From Candidatus Thorarchaeota archaeon MP11T_1 (GTDB taxonomy: Archaea; Asgardarchaeota; Thorarchaeia; Thorarchaeales; Thorarchaeaceae), in assembly GCA_002825515.1 (NCBI GenBank), contig PJET01000047.1, positions 1-24,980 of the forward strand: 24,980 nucleotides of DNA, read 5' to 3'. Below the pieces are notes generated by a model. That model saw nothing but the letters and a program-made list of their open reading frames with translations. It searched no databases and was not told the origin of the DNA. This document shows, one piece after another, positions 1 to 5,391 of this stretch. The position numbers and the translations under genes were made by a program. The stretch's first letter is position 1. Each line of letters starts with the position of its first letter.

Positions 1-266
1 TGAGTGCTGTCTTGAGAGACTGTTGTGCTTTCAATCTCTTCGGCATTTATGGGTATCTCCTTCTGCAACTCCGATAGAAACTCACGCAGCTCTCTTACTG
101 TATGCATGGTATATACTTCAGCCTCATCGATGCAGTGTGAGGCAGTACGTAGTGCATTACTGCTTGGTCGTCTAAACTTGAATCCATTGATAGACTTCTC
201 GCATTCCGCAAGGTCATTGTCTATCTGTTCCAGCTTATCAATCAGTTCACTGAGGTTGGTTATCAT
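1..266 (-). CDS. Hypothetical protein, C-terminus cut by window edge
   Basis: This reading frame is open from an ATG at 266 to the left edge of the window, so at least 88 residues are present and the C-terminus is missing. The start is supported by an AGGAGAG Shine-Dalgarno sequence directly upstream. It overlaps the end of the preceding gene by 20 bp, as is usual here. The protein is predicted to be largely helical and polar: residues 1-20 and 55-80 are rich in Leu, Glu and Lys with heptad-like spacing, which suggests a short coiled coil. It contains no recognisable catalytic motif. I do not recognise the family, and the function is unknown. Confidence 0.7.
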   Translation of the reverse strand, partial: MITNLSELIDKLEQIDNDLAECEKSINGFKFRRPSSNALRTASHCIDEAEVYTMHTVRELREFLSELQKEIPINAEEIESTTVSQDST

Positions 267-540
267 CTCTCTCCTTTTCTATTGCTTCTTTTACAGCGTT
301 CCAGAGATCATCATGCCATATAGCAAACGTGTTCTCTCCACCATTTCCAATGCTGATCAACTCCATTCCAATACCACCAGAAACGTAGCCTATCTCCTTG
401 TCATCCACTATGACCTTAGTAGGGTTCGTGTGAAATGTCAGGTATCCATGACCATAGCCATCGTCCTCCCTGATGAATGTGTCATAGACTGGTATAGACA
501 CCATTCTGAATGGATACTCATCCCTTGTTCCCTTACTCAT
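247..540 (-). CDS. Hypothetical protein, 97 aa
   Basis: A 97-residue soluble protein with no signal peptide or membrane segment. The N-terminal half is rich in aromatic and beta-type residues (Tyr, Phe, Val, Ile) and the last 20 residues are charged and helical. The ATG lies inside the last codons of the upstream gene (ATGAGTAA overlap), which suggests translational coupling. The Shine-Dalgarno match (GAGAG) is weak. I do not recognise the family. It sits in a run of similar small unknown genes at the far end of the P1 transcription unit. Confidence 0.75.
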   Translation of the reverse strand: MSKGTRDEYPFRMVSIPVYDTFIREDDGYGHGYLTFHTNPTKVIVDDKEIGYVSGGIGMELISIGNGGENTFAIWHDDLWNAVKEAIEKERDDNQPQ

Positions 541-745
541 AGTTAGTATCTCTCACTACGATCATGTTTGATGCGACTGGACGTATCTCAATACGATCAT
601 CGGCAGATATAGAGATGCCATCGTCCGTTTCTTTTATGATGAACGTACCATCAGAGATGATCTTTATCTTAGTTGGATCTGTTGACATAAAAGACGGATC
701 ATCCAGAGGACTACTACCTTTTTTATCCCACACGTAAATTATCAT
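533..745 (-). CDS. Hypothetical small acidic protein, 70 aa
   Basis: A 70-residue acidic protein dominated by alternating Ile, Val and Asp, consistent with a small beta-rich fold. No motif is recognised. The ATG at 745 has a GGAAGAG-like Shine-Dalgarno sequence about 6 bases upstream. The gene overlaps the end of its upstream neighbour by 23 bp and the start of its downstream neighbour by 8 bp, so it is probably translated in a coupled chain. Function unknown. Confidence 0.7.
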   Translation of the reverse strand: MIIYVWDKKGSSPLDDPSFMSTDPTKIKIISDGTFIIKETDDGISISADDRIEIRPVASNMIVVRDTNYE

Positions 746-1004
746 CAGCTTGCTCTTCCTTTCGAGTGAAAATTTTCTTCACTTTCTCTATCTCTTCGTA
801 TATCTGTTCATCATCCATTTCATGTATCTTCTGATAGAAATTTATAACGACAAACATTGCACCAGATAGCATCTCGTTCAGCTCCATTGGTTCATCTGTG
901 CCTATTGACCATCCCTCCTGTGTAGGACCAACATAGCCTTTTGGTGCATTCTTGTAAAACATATTTAGATAGGCGGTTATCCGTGGTTTTTTATTGAGCA
1001 CCAT
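723..1004 (-). CDS. Hypothetical protein, 93 aa
   Basis: I chose the ATG at 1004 over a possible start at 1025. It overlaps the stop codon of the upstream gene by one base (TGATG) and has an AAGGAG Shine-Dalgarno sequence at good spacing. The product is about 93 residues. The region around residues 35-60 is hydrophobic and helical (Met-Leu-Ser-Gly-Ala, Val-Val-Ile-Asn) and may be buried or amphipathic rather than a true membrane segment. The C-terminus is highly charged. Family and function are not recognised. Confidence 0.75.
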   Translation of the reverse strand: MVLNKKPRITAYLNMFYKNAPKGYVGPTQEGWSIGTDEPMELNEMLSGAMFVVINFYQKIHEMDDEQIYEEIEKVKKIFTRKEEQADDNLRVG

Positions 1005-1321
1005 CAACTCATCTCCTTTTCCCATTCATAATCAACACTATCGTATTTAGGTGCTCCACATTTAGTGCAGCTTCCTTCTTTCCAAGGATTGCCAGCGTGA
1101 CACCCATTGCATTTCCACGTTGCAGGAAGCTTCTTCTTCTCCCGCGGAGGAGAGACAGGGTGTAAGGGTAGATAGTTGAAGTCATAAGTCATTGCACTTC
1201 CAGAGAATGACTGATCACTATTCATGTATGCTCCGTTGCTATAGACATCATCAAAGAAGGGTTCAACGGCAACATACGAATTACCTAATACGTCCTCTCG
1301 TTGTTTCAGTTTAATTTCCAT
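1004..1321 (-). CDS. RanBP2-type zinc-finger protein, 105 aa
   Basis: The C-terminal third carries W69-x-C71-x2-C74-x3-N78-x6-C85-x2-C88. This matches the RanBP2-type zinc-finger consensus W-x-C-x(2-4)-C-x3-N-x6-C-x2-C in every conserved position, including the Trp and Asn. In characterised proteins this fold binds single-stranded RNA or ubiquitin; the role here is unknown. The N-terminal 60 residues are unrecognised and probably disordered in part (Pro- and Ser-rich). The start has a GGAGGAC Shine-Dalgarno sequence and overlaps the upstream glycosyltransferase gene by 11 bp. Codons 57-61 (Ser-Pro-Pro-Arg-Glu) are encoded by one copy of the dispersed 16-bp repeat. Confidence 0.85.
   Translation of the reverse strand: MEIKLKQREDVLGNSYVAVEPFFDDVYSNGAYMNSDQSFSGSAMTYDFNYLPLHPVSPPREKKKLPATWKCNGCHAGNPWKEGSCTKCGAPKYDSVDYEWEKEMS
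1138..1153 (+). repeat. Dispersed 16-bp imperfect inverted repeat, copy 1
   Basis: The plus strand reads TCTCCCGCGGAGGAGA, identical over all 16 bases to copy 2 read on the minus strand. It has outer arms TCTCC/GGAGA with a central CG. It lies inside the RanBP2-type zinc-finger gene. It is one of five copies; see the dispersed-repeat finding. Confidence 0.8.
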
Positions 1322-2321
1322 CAGTTATGTCCTCCAAGACCTCCTCCCACTTTACAATGAGAGTATCGATCTCTCTTTCCATTGCCTTCTCATGTCCTTG
1401 TCTTGCGATCCATGTCCCATCATTAGCATTATTTACAGCAAGAGTAGCAAGACACTCGTACCATTCTTCTTCGGTCTCCGCATACAACCCTCCCTTCCCC
1501 CAATCCTTATAAGTTGGTAATGGAGTAGCCACGAATGGTATTCCTTTTGCTCCAGCATCCACGAGCTTGATGTCGCTCTTGGCAGCATTGAAGTAGGTGT
1601 TCTCAAGTGGCACTAATAGACAATCAAAATAGCCGAGTGTAGCAGGGTAGTACTCGAAATTAACAGGGGGAATGAACAGCTTCTGTCTCTCTGGTACTTG
1701 GTCAAGCTGTCTGTAGATACCAGGATCACCAGCAATCACAACTCGTGTGTTCTTGTACCTGTTCAGTACTCTTATAAGCCCTTCTCTACACTCCATGAAG
1801 TCTTTCCTGTGCGTCATTGTTCCAGAGAAACCAAAGGTATACATAGAACTGCGAAACCAGACATCCCAATACTTATTCCTTTTCTCCCATCCATTTGGGA
1901 TCACATAAATATTTTCATTCAGTCTCGACATTCTTTCCTTCAGTTCTTCAGTGGTAACGATTATCCCATCTACCTCTGCAAGACTCTTCTCGTGCATGTC
2001 TAACCATAGAGGATCGCCAGAGCCAACGCCAACATAGCCAGGGTGGTTCTTCTCTATTGCAAAGAAGTCATCATCTTGATCTGCGAGTACCTTTATCCCT
2101 GCGTCTTTGAGCTGTTTAATCATGCTCAGATAATGAGGTCTGCTCATGATTACAACATCGACATCAGGTATTTCATCAAGGCGGACATCGGCTCTATATA
2201 CAAGTGTAGTAAGTTTCGGTTGTGGGTAGCCAAGTCTAGCAAGTGCATTTGCTGGCATCAATAACCGAACATTATCGGACACTCCTCTATCGCCCGTCCA
2301 GACTGTTTTGATATTCTTCAT
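1311..2321 (-). CDS. GT4-like (GT-B fold) glycosyltransferase
   Basis: A 336-residue protein resembling GT-B retaining glycosyltransferases of the GT4 type. The N-terminal half has DVVIMSRP (about 54-62), an acidic DDDFF stretch (83-87) of the kind seen in phage and bacterial homologues, and VIPNG (140-144). The C-terminal half begins with a GFSGT loop (164-168), followed by VVIAGD (194-199) and the donor-binding region around K248 to G261 (AAKSDIKLVDAGAKG). In the canonical motif a Glu usually stands near D255. The substrate is unknown: it could modify phage DNA, phage protein or host surface sugar. I prefer the Met at 2321 to 2378 because the frame upstream lies within the preceding gene. 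The Shine-Dalgarno sequence there is weak. Confidence 0.8.
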   Translation of the reverse strand: MKNIKTVWTGDRGVSDNVRLLMPANALARLGYPQPKLTTLVYRADVRLDEIPDVDVVIMSRPHYLSMIKQLKDAGIKVLADQDDDFFAIEKNHPGYVGVGSGDPLWLDMHEKSLAEVDGIIVTTEELKERMSRLNENIYVIPNGWEKRNKYWDVWFRSSMYTFGFSGTMTHRKDFMECREGLIRVLNRYKNTRVVIAGDPGIYRQLDQVPERQKLFIPPVNFEYYPATLGYFDCLLVPLENTYFNAAKSDIKLVDAGAKGIPFVATPLPTYKDWGKGGLYAETEEEWYECLATLAVNNANDGTWIARQGHEKAMEREIDTLIVKWEEVLEDITDGN

Positions 2322-2958
2322 ACTCTCGGTTCTCTTTCTCTGCTTTCTTGAATGCTCCTGCCATATATACAGATACATCTGTTCTTATGTCTGGTATTAC
2401 TGTACCAATAATATAGTCAGGCGTTGGTGTCTTCTCTACGATCTCCTGATACTTGTTCTTAGCTTGCTCGTAGGTCATGCCAACAGCAATCATTTCTGGT
2501 ATGCTGATGACATTCATATCAATCTGAGCTTGACATTCCAGTAAGATCATGCCCTCAAGTAACGAGCGTCTAGGGTGTAGTCCTGCAACGATCATCGCTG
2601 TCTCGATATGCTTGAAGTCCATTCGCTCCGCAGCCAGGATAGAGAACAGAACGCTTCTCTTGATCACTTGAGAAATGTACTCCTTCTGCTCTCTCTCATT
2701 CAGGTCTTGTAGTCTCTTTGCCTGGATTGCTACGGAGTTAGCTAGGATAGGTGCTTGTCCAGTATCTTGATAGACTTCCCATCGAATATAGATGTTGTTC
2801 TTGTCCTTCTCGTTCTCCATTGGTTCAACAGTAATGGTGTACTCGTCTGCGTATCCAAGTAGATCATAGGATTCAAAGATGATAGTGGCAAAGTCAAGGC
2901 TATTCTCCCGTATCATCTCTTCAACTTTTACCTTAGTCTCGATTGTTTTCTTTGACAT
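2287..2958 (-). CDS. Hypothetical protein, 223 aa
   Basis: The start at 2958 is supported by an AGAGGAAACT Shine-Dalgarno sequence. The frame is open further upstream, but that part falls within the preceding gene. The protein has a beta-rich N-terminal part (residues 20-70) and a long helical part (80-200) with a hydrophobic core segment around Ser-Val-Leu-Phe-Ser-Ile-Leu-Ala. The C-terminus is charged. It has no signal peptide and no catalytic motif that I recognise. It is the largest unknown protein in the leftmost unit and lies immediately upstream of the glycosyltransferase gene, overlapping it by 35 bp. Confidence 0.8.
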   Translation of the reverse strand: MSKKTIETKVKVEEMIRENSLDFATIIFESYDLLGYADEYTITVEPMENEKDKNNIYIRWEVYQDTGQAPILANSVAIQAKRLQDLNEREQKEYISQVIKRSVLFSILAAERMDFKHIETAMIVAGLHPRRSLLEGMILLECQAQIDMNVISIPEMIAVGMTYEQAKNKYQEIVEKTPTPDYIIGTVIPDIRTDVSVYMAGAFKKAEKENREYEEYQNSLDGR

Positions 2959-3161
2959 AGTTTCCTCTGTTTTAGACTTCTTCTTCCAATATGGTAGTGT
3001 CCACAAAATGTACACTTGTATATATTCATTCTGATAGTACCGCCGTACCTCACAAGATTGTCATTGTATATCCTTGCACGAGCCTGATTAGCAGACCGCG
3101 CGTTGGCATACTGTTTCTTGCCTTCACATGTTCTTCGTCTAAGTCTACGCTTGCTCGACAT
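2928..3161 (-). CDS. Small basic zinc-ribbon-like protein, 77 aa
   Basis: A very basic protein (Arg and Lys throughout) with Y49-x-C50-x2-C53 followed by G54-H55-Y56-H57-x-G59. Small basic phage and bacterial proteins with a Tyr-x-Cys-x2-Cys-Gly-x-x-His-x-Gly signature are common, and a third zinc ligand could be C12. Nucleic-acid binding is likely from charge and motif, but the function is unknown. The ATG at 3161 has only a weak GAAG Shine-Dalgarno sequence and overlaps the upstream gene by 17 bp, which suggests coupling. It overlaps the next gene by 31 bp. Confidence 0.75.
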   Translation of the reverse strand: MSSKRRLRRRTCEGKKQYANARSANQARARIYNDNLVRYGGTIRMNIYKCTFCGHYHIGRRSLKQRKLCQRKQSRLR

Positions 3162-3453
3162 CTTCTATAAAGCCAGAGGTCATTCCACCCGTAGGCGCAT
3201 ACTCTGTACCCTTGAGCATCCAGTTATATTTGTCTTCAAGTTTATTGTCGATAACGTATTTGTCAAATGCTTCATCTCTTCGGACAAACATATTGCTTCT
3301 ACTAAGTAGCGATTTAGCAAACAGCCATGCGCTCTCAAAGTCCGAGGTAAAACCAGTGGTCTTGAAAGACTTTACAGCAAGACCAGCTTTTACCTGTATT
3401 CCGTCATACTCTCCGTCTTCATTCAGTTTCACTGATAGTGTCGGATGTATCAT
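3145..3453 (-). CDS. Hypothetical protein, 102 aa
   Basis: An unrecognised protein with a beta-rich N-terminal half and a helical middle (residues 38-70, including Leu-Phe-Ala-Lys-Ser-Leu-Leu). Its ATG at 3453 has a TGGAG Shine-Dalgarno sequence about 8 bases upstream and lies 35 bp inside the end of the LexA-type gene. It has no membrane segment and no Cys pairs. The tight coupling to the LexA-type regulator suggests co-expression but does not identify a role. Confidence 0.75.
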   Translation of the reverse strand: MIHPTLSVKLNEDGEYDGIQVKAGLAVKSFKTTGFTSDFESAWLFAKSLLSRSNMFVRRDEAFDKYVIDNKLEDKYNWMLKGTEYAPTGGMTSGFIEDVEQA

Positions 3454-3748
3454 CGTTAAGCTCCATTCTTGCCTGTCTCAATCTTGCATCAAGTTCTCTC
3501 ACGGACACGATTGGTCCTTGGTATCTGACGTGAAGCTTCGCCCTTAGATGACCTTTAGCATCTTTCCATAAGTATCCAGCCTTTATAAGTAGGTCGAGGT
3601 ACTTACTAACATGAGATGTGCTACCGATCTCAAACACGTAGGATAATTCACGTACTGTTGGCGGATAGCCTTGATCTTCGTAGCGTCCAATAATATAGTT
3701 CATCATCAGTACAGCTTTCTCTATTGTCTCTTGCTTAGGGTGGTTCAT
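3419..3748 (-). CDS. Stand-alone LexA-type winged-helix DNA-binding protein
   Basis: Residues 10-60 match the LexA N-terminal DNA-binding domain: a first helix, then GYPPTVREL (27-35), then a recognition helix and a following helix (STSHV at 43-47, through KAGYL at 56-60), aligning with YPPSVREI...SSSTVHGHLARL of Bacillus-type LexA. At 109 residues it ends before any S24 self-cleavage domain: there is no Ala-Gly cleavage site and no Ser/Lys dyad. It could therefore bind LexA-like boxes without being inactivated by RecA (inference). The start at 3748 has a GAGG Shine-Dalgarno sequence; the further-upstream start at 3796 lies within the preceding gene. Candidate targets are the GAAC-N4-GTTA boxes in the P1, P2 and P3 promoters. 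Confidence 0.8.
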   Translation of the reverse strand: MNHPKQETIEKAVLMMNYIIGRYEDQGYPPTVRELSYVFEIGSTSHVSKYLDLLIKAGYLWKDAKGHLRAKLHVRYQGPIVSVRELDARLRQARMELNDDTSDTISETE

Positions 3749-4014
3749 AATTCTATTTCCTCTTCTCTTGCTACAGTCTTGACAATCTCTATACATATTG
3801 CTCTTGGCAGATTGGTTACTGTCATTGAGCCTCCGTACCTGTCATACATGATCCATCTGTTATTGTTCCTATGTCTGACATAATCTTTGACAATAACACC
3901 GTACCTGTCCTCTGCGTATTGCAGTGCCAGTAGCGAGTCTTTTATTTCAGTTGCTGGTTTACCGAGATAGCCTGTGTGGTCTGCTATCAGACCTTCCAGG
4001 TCATGATCACTCAT
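3745..4014 (-). CDS. Hypothetical protein, 89 aa
   Basis: I place the start at 4014 because that ATG overlaps the stop of the HNH-type gene as ATGA, the commonest junction in this genome. The same frame stays open upstream to 4212, and a longer protein starting at 4101 cannot be excluded. The 89-residue form has a charged helix (Asp-His-Asp-Leu-Glu-Gly-Leu) followed by a beta-rich part with Tyr-Val-Arg-His-Arg and Trp-Ile-Met-Tyr-Asp. No family is recognised. It overlaps the LexA-type gene by 4 bp. Confidence 0.65.
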   Translation of the reverse strand: MSDHDLEGLIADHTGYLGKPATEIKDSLLALQYAEDRYGVIVKDYVRHRNNNRWIMYDRYGGSMTVTNLPRAICIEIVKTVAREEEIEL

Positions 4015-4352
4015 CCGCTTGATAGCTTCGATACGTTCTGGACTAACCTTTTTCTCTCTTGTACTGTTTGGGGGAACTGATCTTCGATACTTGTCAGCCA
4101 TTTCAGAATATTTTCTAAGCCTTCGATCTCTATCAGATGCTGAATGCATGTTTCCTGTCCTTCCTTTGTGTGGGCATTTGCGTGACATTTGCTGCCACTG
4201 CCACCTGGACATACGAATACACTGTTATATCTTGAGAAAATGATGTGCTGCTCTTTTGCATGTCGCACCATCCCCCTTGTAATTATTGGCTCATGCATGT
4301 CTGGACTAGAAGGGATAGTCCTCTTGCATATTGCACATGACACTTTCTTCAT
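4011..4352 (-). CDS. HNH-type zinc protein, probable endonuclease
   Basis: The 113-residue protein has C6-x2-C9, then H20-E21, N43 and C48...C56-H57-x3-H61. This order (Cys pair, His-Glu, central Asn, Cys-x-Cys-His/His) fits the zinc-bound HNH (His-Me finger) nuclease fold common in phages. The first catalytic His would be in H20-E21 and the last in H57 or H61. Homing, packaging-associated or recombination nuclease roles are all possible. The start at 4352 has an AAGAAG-like Shine-Dalgarno sequence and overlaps the upstream gene by 47 bp; alternative upstream starts lie within that gene. Confidence 0.65.
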   Translation of the reverse strand: MKKVSCAICKRTIPSSPDMHEPIITRGMVRHAKEQHIIFSRYNSVFVCPGGSGSKCHANAHTKEGQETCIQHLIEIEGLENILKWLTSIEDQFPQTVQERKRLVQNVSKLSSG

Positions 4353-4728
4353 ACCACTTCTTATATCTAGCTTCCCTCTTTCCGAAATCAGGTTCAGCTT
4401 CAACCAGCTTCTCTGCTGATTGTAGGATAGCCCAAGCGTCATCGGTAGTGTCCCAACTGTCTGTCTCTTCATCTATCAGCTCCTTGATAATCGATACACA
4501 TGTCCATGCAGTCAGGTTCTTGCTACTTGTCAATGCTTTGATACCAGTAAGCGTTCTCAGTATCGGTATCCTATTCTTTTTGTTGGACAGTGCAGGAAGT
4601 ATCAGGCTATTCACGCCACCGTAATGATTGGGTTTCGCCTTGGCGAATGTTCTATCCTCCATCATGTCTGACCTGATGGCAGCGACCAGCCTGAATACTG
4701 CTTCGTATTCCTCAGTCATCAAAGTCAT
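4306..4728 (-). CDS. Hypothetical protein, 140 aa
   Basis: A soluble helical protein with no recognised motif. The start is ambiguous because three in-frame starts fall in a short repeat (GACTTTGATGACTTTGATG): GTG 4737, ATG 4728 and ATG 4719. I chose 4728 because an AGGTG Shine-Dalgarno sequence (4735-4739) stands 6 bases upstream. The gene overlaps the 34-aa membrane peptide gene by 17 bp and so is probably translationally coupled to it. Residues 45-75 contain a basic stretch (Asn-Lys-Lys-Asn-Arg) and the C-terminal part is charged. Function unknown. Confidence 0.75.
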   Translation of the reverse strand: MTLMTEEYEAVFRLVAAIRSDMMEDRTFAKAKPNHYGGVNSLILPALSNKKNRIPILRTLTGIKALTSSKNLTAWTCVSIIKELIDEETDSWDTTDDAWAILQSAEKLVEAEPDFGKREARYKKWYEESVMCNMQEDYPF

Positions 4729-4816
4729 CAAAGTCACCTATGTCAAAGTTCAGACCAATGATGATCATTCCAATGACATAGATGATCCTTTCTAACCAGT
4801 TGAAAAACTTATTCAT
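4712..4816 (-). CDS. 34-aa single-span membrane peptide
   Basis: A 34-codon gene with an excellent Shine-Dalgarno sequence (AGGAGG, 6 bases before the ATG at 4816). After a short amphipathic N-terminus (MNKFFNWLER) it has a hydrophobic run of about 13 residues (Ile-Ile-Tyr-Val-Ile-Gly-Met-Ile-Ile-Ile-Gly-Leu) and an acidic tail of repeated Asp-Phe-Asp-Asp. This is the composition of a small inner-membrane peptide. Coding is supported by the ribosome site, by filling the gap between the winged-helix gene and the next gene, and by the overlap with that gene's start. The role is unknown; small phage membrane peptides often interfere with host membrane or cell-division proteins. Confidence 0.65.
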   Translation of the reverse strand: MNKFFNWLERIIYVIGMIIIGLNFDIGDFDDFDD

Positions 4817-4825
4817 CTGTGCCTC

Positions 4826-5074
4826 CTATTCGGGAGACTTGCTCTCGACAATGGAAATAATCTTATTCACTTCGAGAGCCTGTCTCCCAAGGTCAGTCAG
4901 CTGTTTGTTCCTGGCAAGGTTCTCGCCAATACTCTCAACGAGTCCCATGTCTTCTAATGCTTTTATCCTATAGTGGATCGTGGTTGCACTGAGATGAAAT
5001 TCACCTGCAATTTCACGCACAGTCCGTCTTTCATCCACTCTCTTCAGGATCAATAATGCTTCACTATCGTACAT
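4826..5074 (-). CDS. Winged-helix transcriptional regulator, 82 aa
   Basis: An 82-residue stand-alone winged HTH. Residues 16-45 form the HTH (TVREIAGEFHLS, TTIHYRIKALEDMGLV), and 46-67 form the wing and following helix, including LTDLGRQAL as in MarR/ArsR/PadR-type small regulators. No ligand-binding domain or Cys sensor is present. It is the first gene of the P1 unit, with an AAGGAG Shine-Dalgarno sequence and a near-consensus promoter. A 6+7+6 inverted repeat covers the -10 element of that promoter, so autoregulation is likely (inference). It may control the leftmost operon. Confidence 0.85.
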   Translation of the reverse strand: MYDSEALLILKRVDERRTVREIAGEFHLSATTIHYRIKALEDMGLVESIGENLARNKQLTDLGRQALEVNKIISIVESKSPE

Positions 5075-5088
5075 TTCTGCTCTCCTTA

Positions 5089-5107
5089 TATGTATCTATT
5101 GTACATA
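5089..5107 (-). promoter_or_regulatory. Candidate operator, inverted repeat over the P1 -10
   Basis: TATGTA-N7-TACATA is a perfect 6-bp inverted repeat that straddles the -10 element (5098-5103) of P1. A dimeric winged-helix protein is encoded immediately downstream, so this is a plausible autoregulatory site. The binding is inferred, not shown. Confidence 0.45.
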
Positions 5108-5126
5108 ACATTTGTTCAGTTGTCAA
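5098..5126 (-). promoter_or_regulatory. Promoter P1 (sigma-70 type)
   Basis: On the minus strand TTGACA (5121-5126) is followed by a 17-bp spacer and TACAAT (5098-5103). It directs transcription into the winged-helix regulator and the left-hand genes, with a leader of about 17 nt. The spacer carries the 12-bp box GAACAAATGTTA (5106-5117). The -35 lies at the very end of the upstream gene. Confidence 0.8.
5106..5117 (-). promoter_or_regulatory. LexA-like box in P1 spacer
   Basis: The minus strand reads GAACAAATGTTA: a GAAC-N4-GTTA box with the symmetric core AACA-N2-TGTT. It lies between the -35 and -10 of P1, where a bound protein would block RNA polymerase. Related boxes lie in P2, P3 and the small-RNA promoter. 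Confidence 0.55.
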
Positions 5127-5391
5127 CGCTTCTAGGAATGCTGTTGATCTCTTTCCGCAGGTCGATGGTATCCATGTCCTTCAGGGATTTATTCATCATT
5201 GCTTCAAGGCTTACTACCACAATAACCTTGTATCCACGCTTGTCCCACAGCTCCTTTAGTACTTCTTTGTTGATTGCAAATCCAAAGAATATACTATGTG
5301 CATCATCGTCATTTGTTACAAGACCGATATAAGCTTTCAGGTCTCCATGTTCTTCGTAGGTAAAGTATCTATTCCTTATTGATGGGTGCAT
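5116..5391 (-). CDS. Hypothetical protein, 91 aa
   Basis: An unrecognised protein encoded directly after the DnaB-like helicase gene, overlapping it by 23 bp. Its AGGAG Shine-Dalgarno sequence is 7 bases before the ATG at 5391. It appears to be a mixed alpha/beta protein: Tyr-Ile-Gly-Leu-Val-Thr and Tyr-Lys-Val-Ile-Val-Val-Val-Ser strands flank a helix (Lys-Glu-Val-Leu-Lys-Glu-Leu-Trp). No catalytic motif is seen. It is the last gene of the P2 unit, and the P1 -35 element begins at its final codons. A replication accessory role is possible from position only. Confidence 0.75.
   Translation of the reverse strand: MHPSIRNRYFTYEEHGDLKAYIGLVTNDDDAHSIFFGFAINKEVLKELWDKRGYKVIVVVSLEAMMNKSLKDMDTIDLRKEINSIPRSVDN

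Noticed and set aside
2375..2384. ACATCTGTTC, resembling the promoter box
   Set aside because: Inside a coding gene, not near -35/-10 elements, and only part of the 12-bp box matches.
4741..4746. TTGACA on the minus strand
   Set aside because: Lies within the 34-aa peptide gene and has no acceptable -10 at 16-18 bp.
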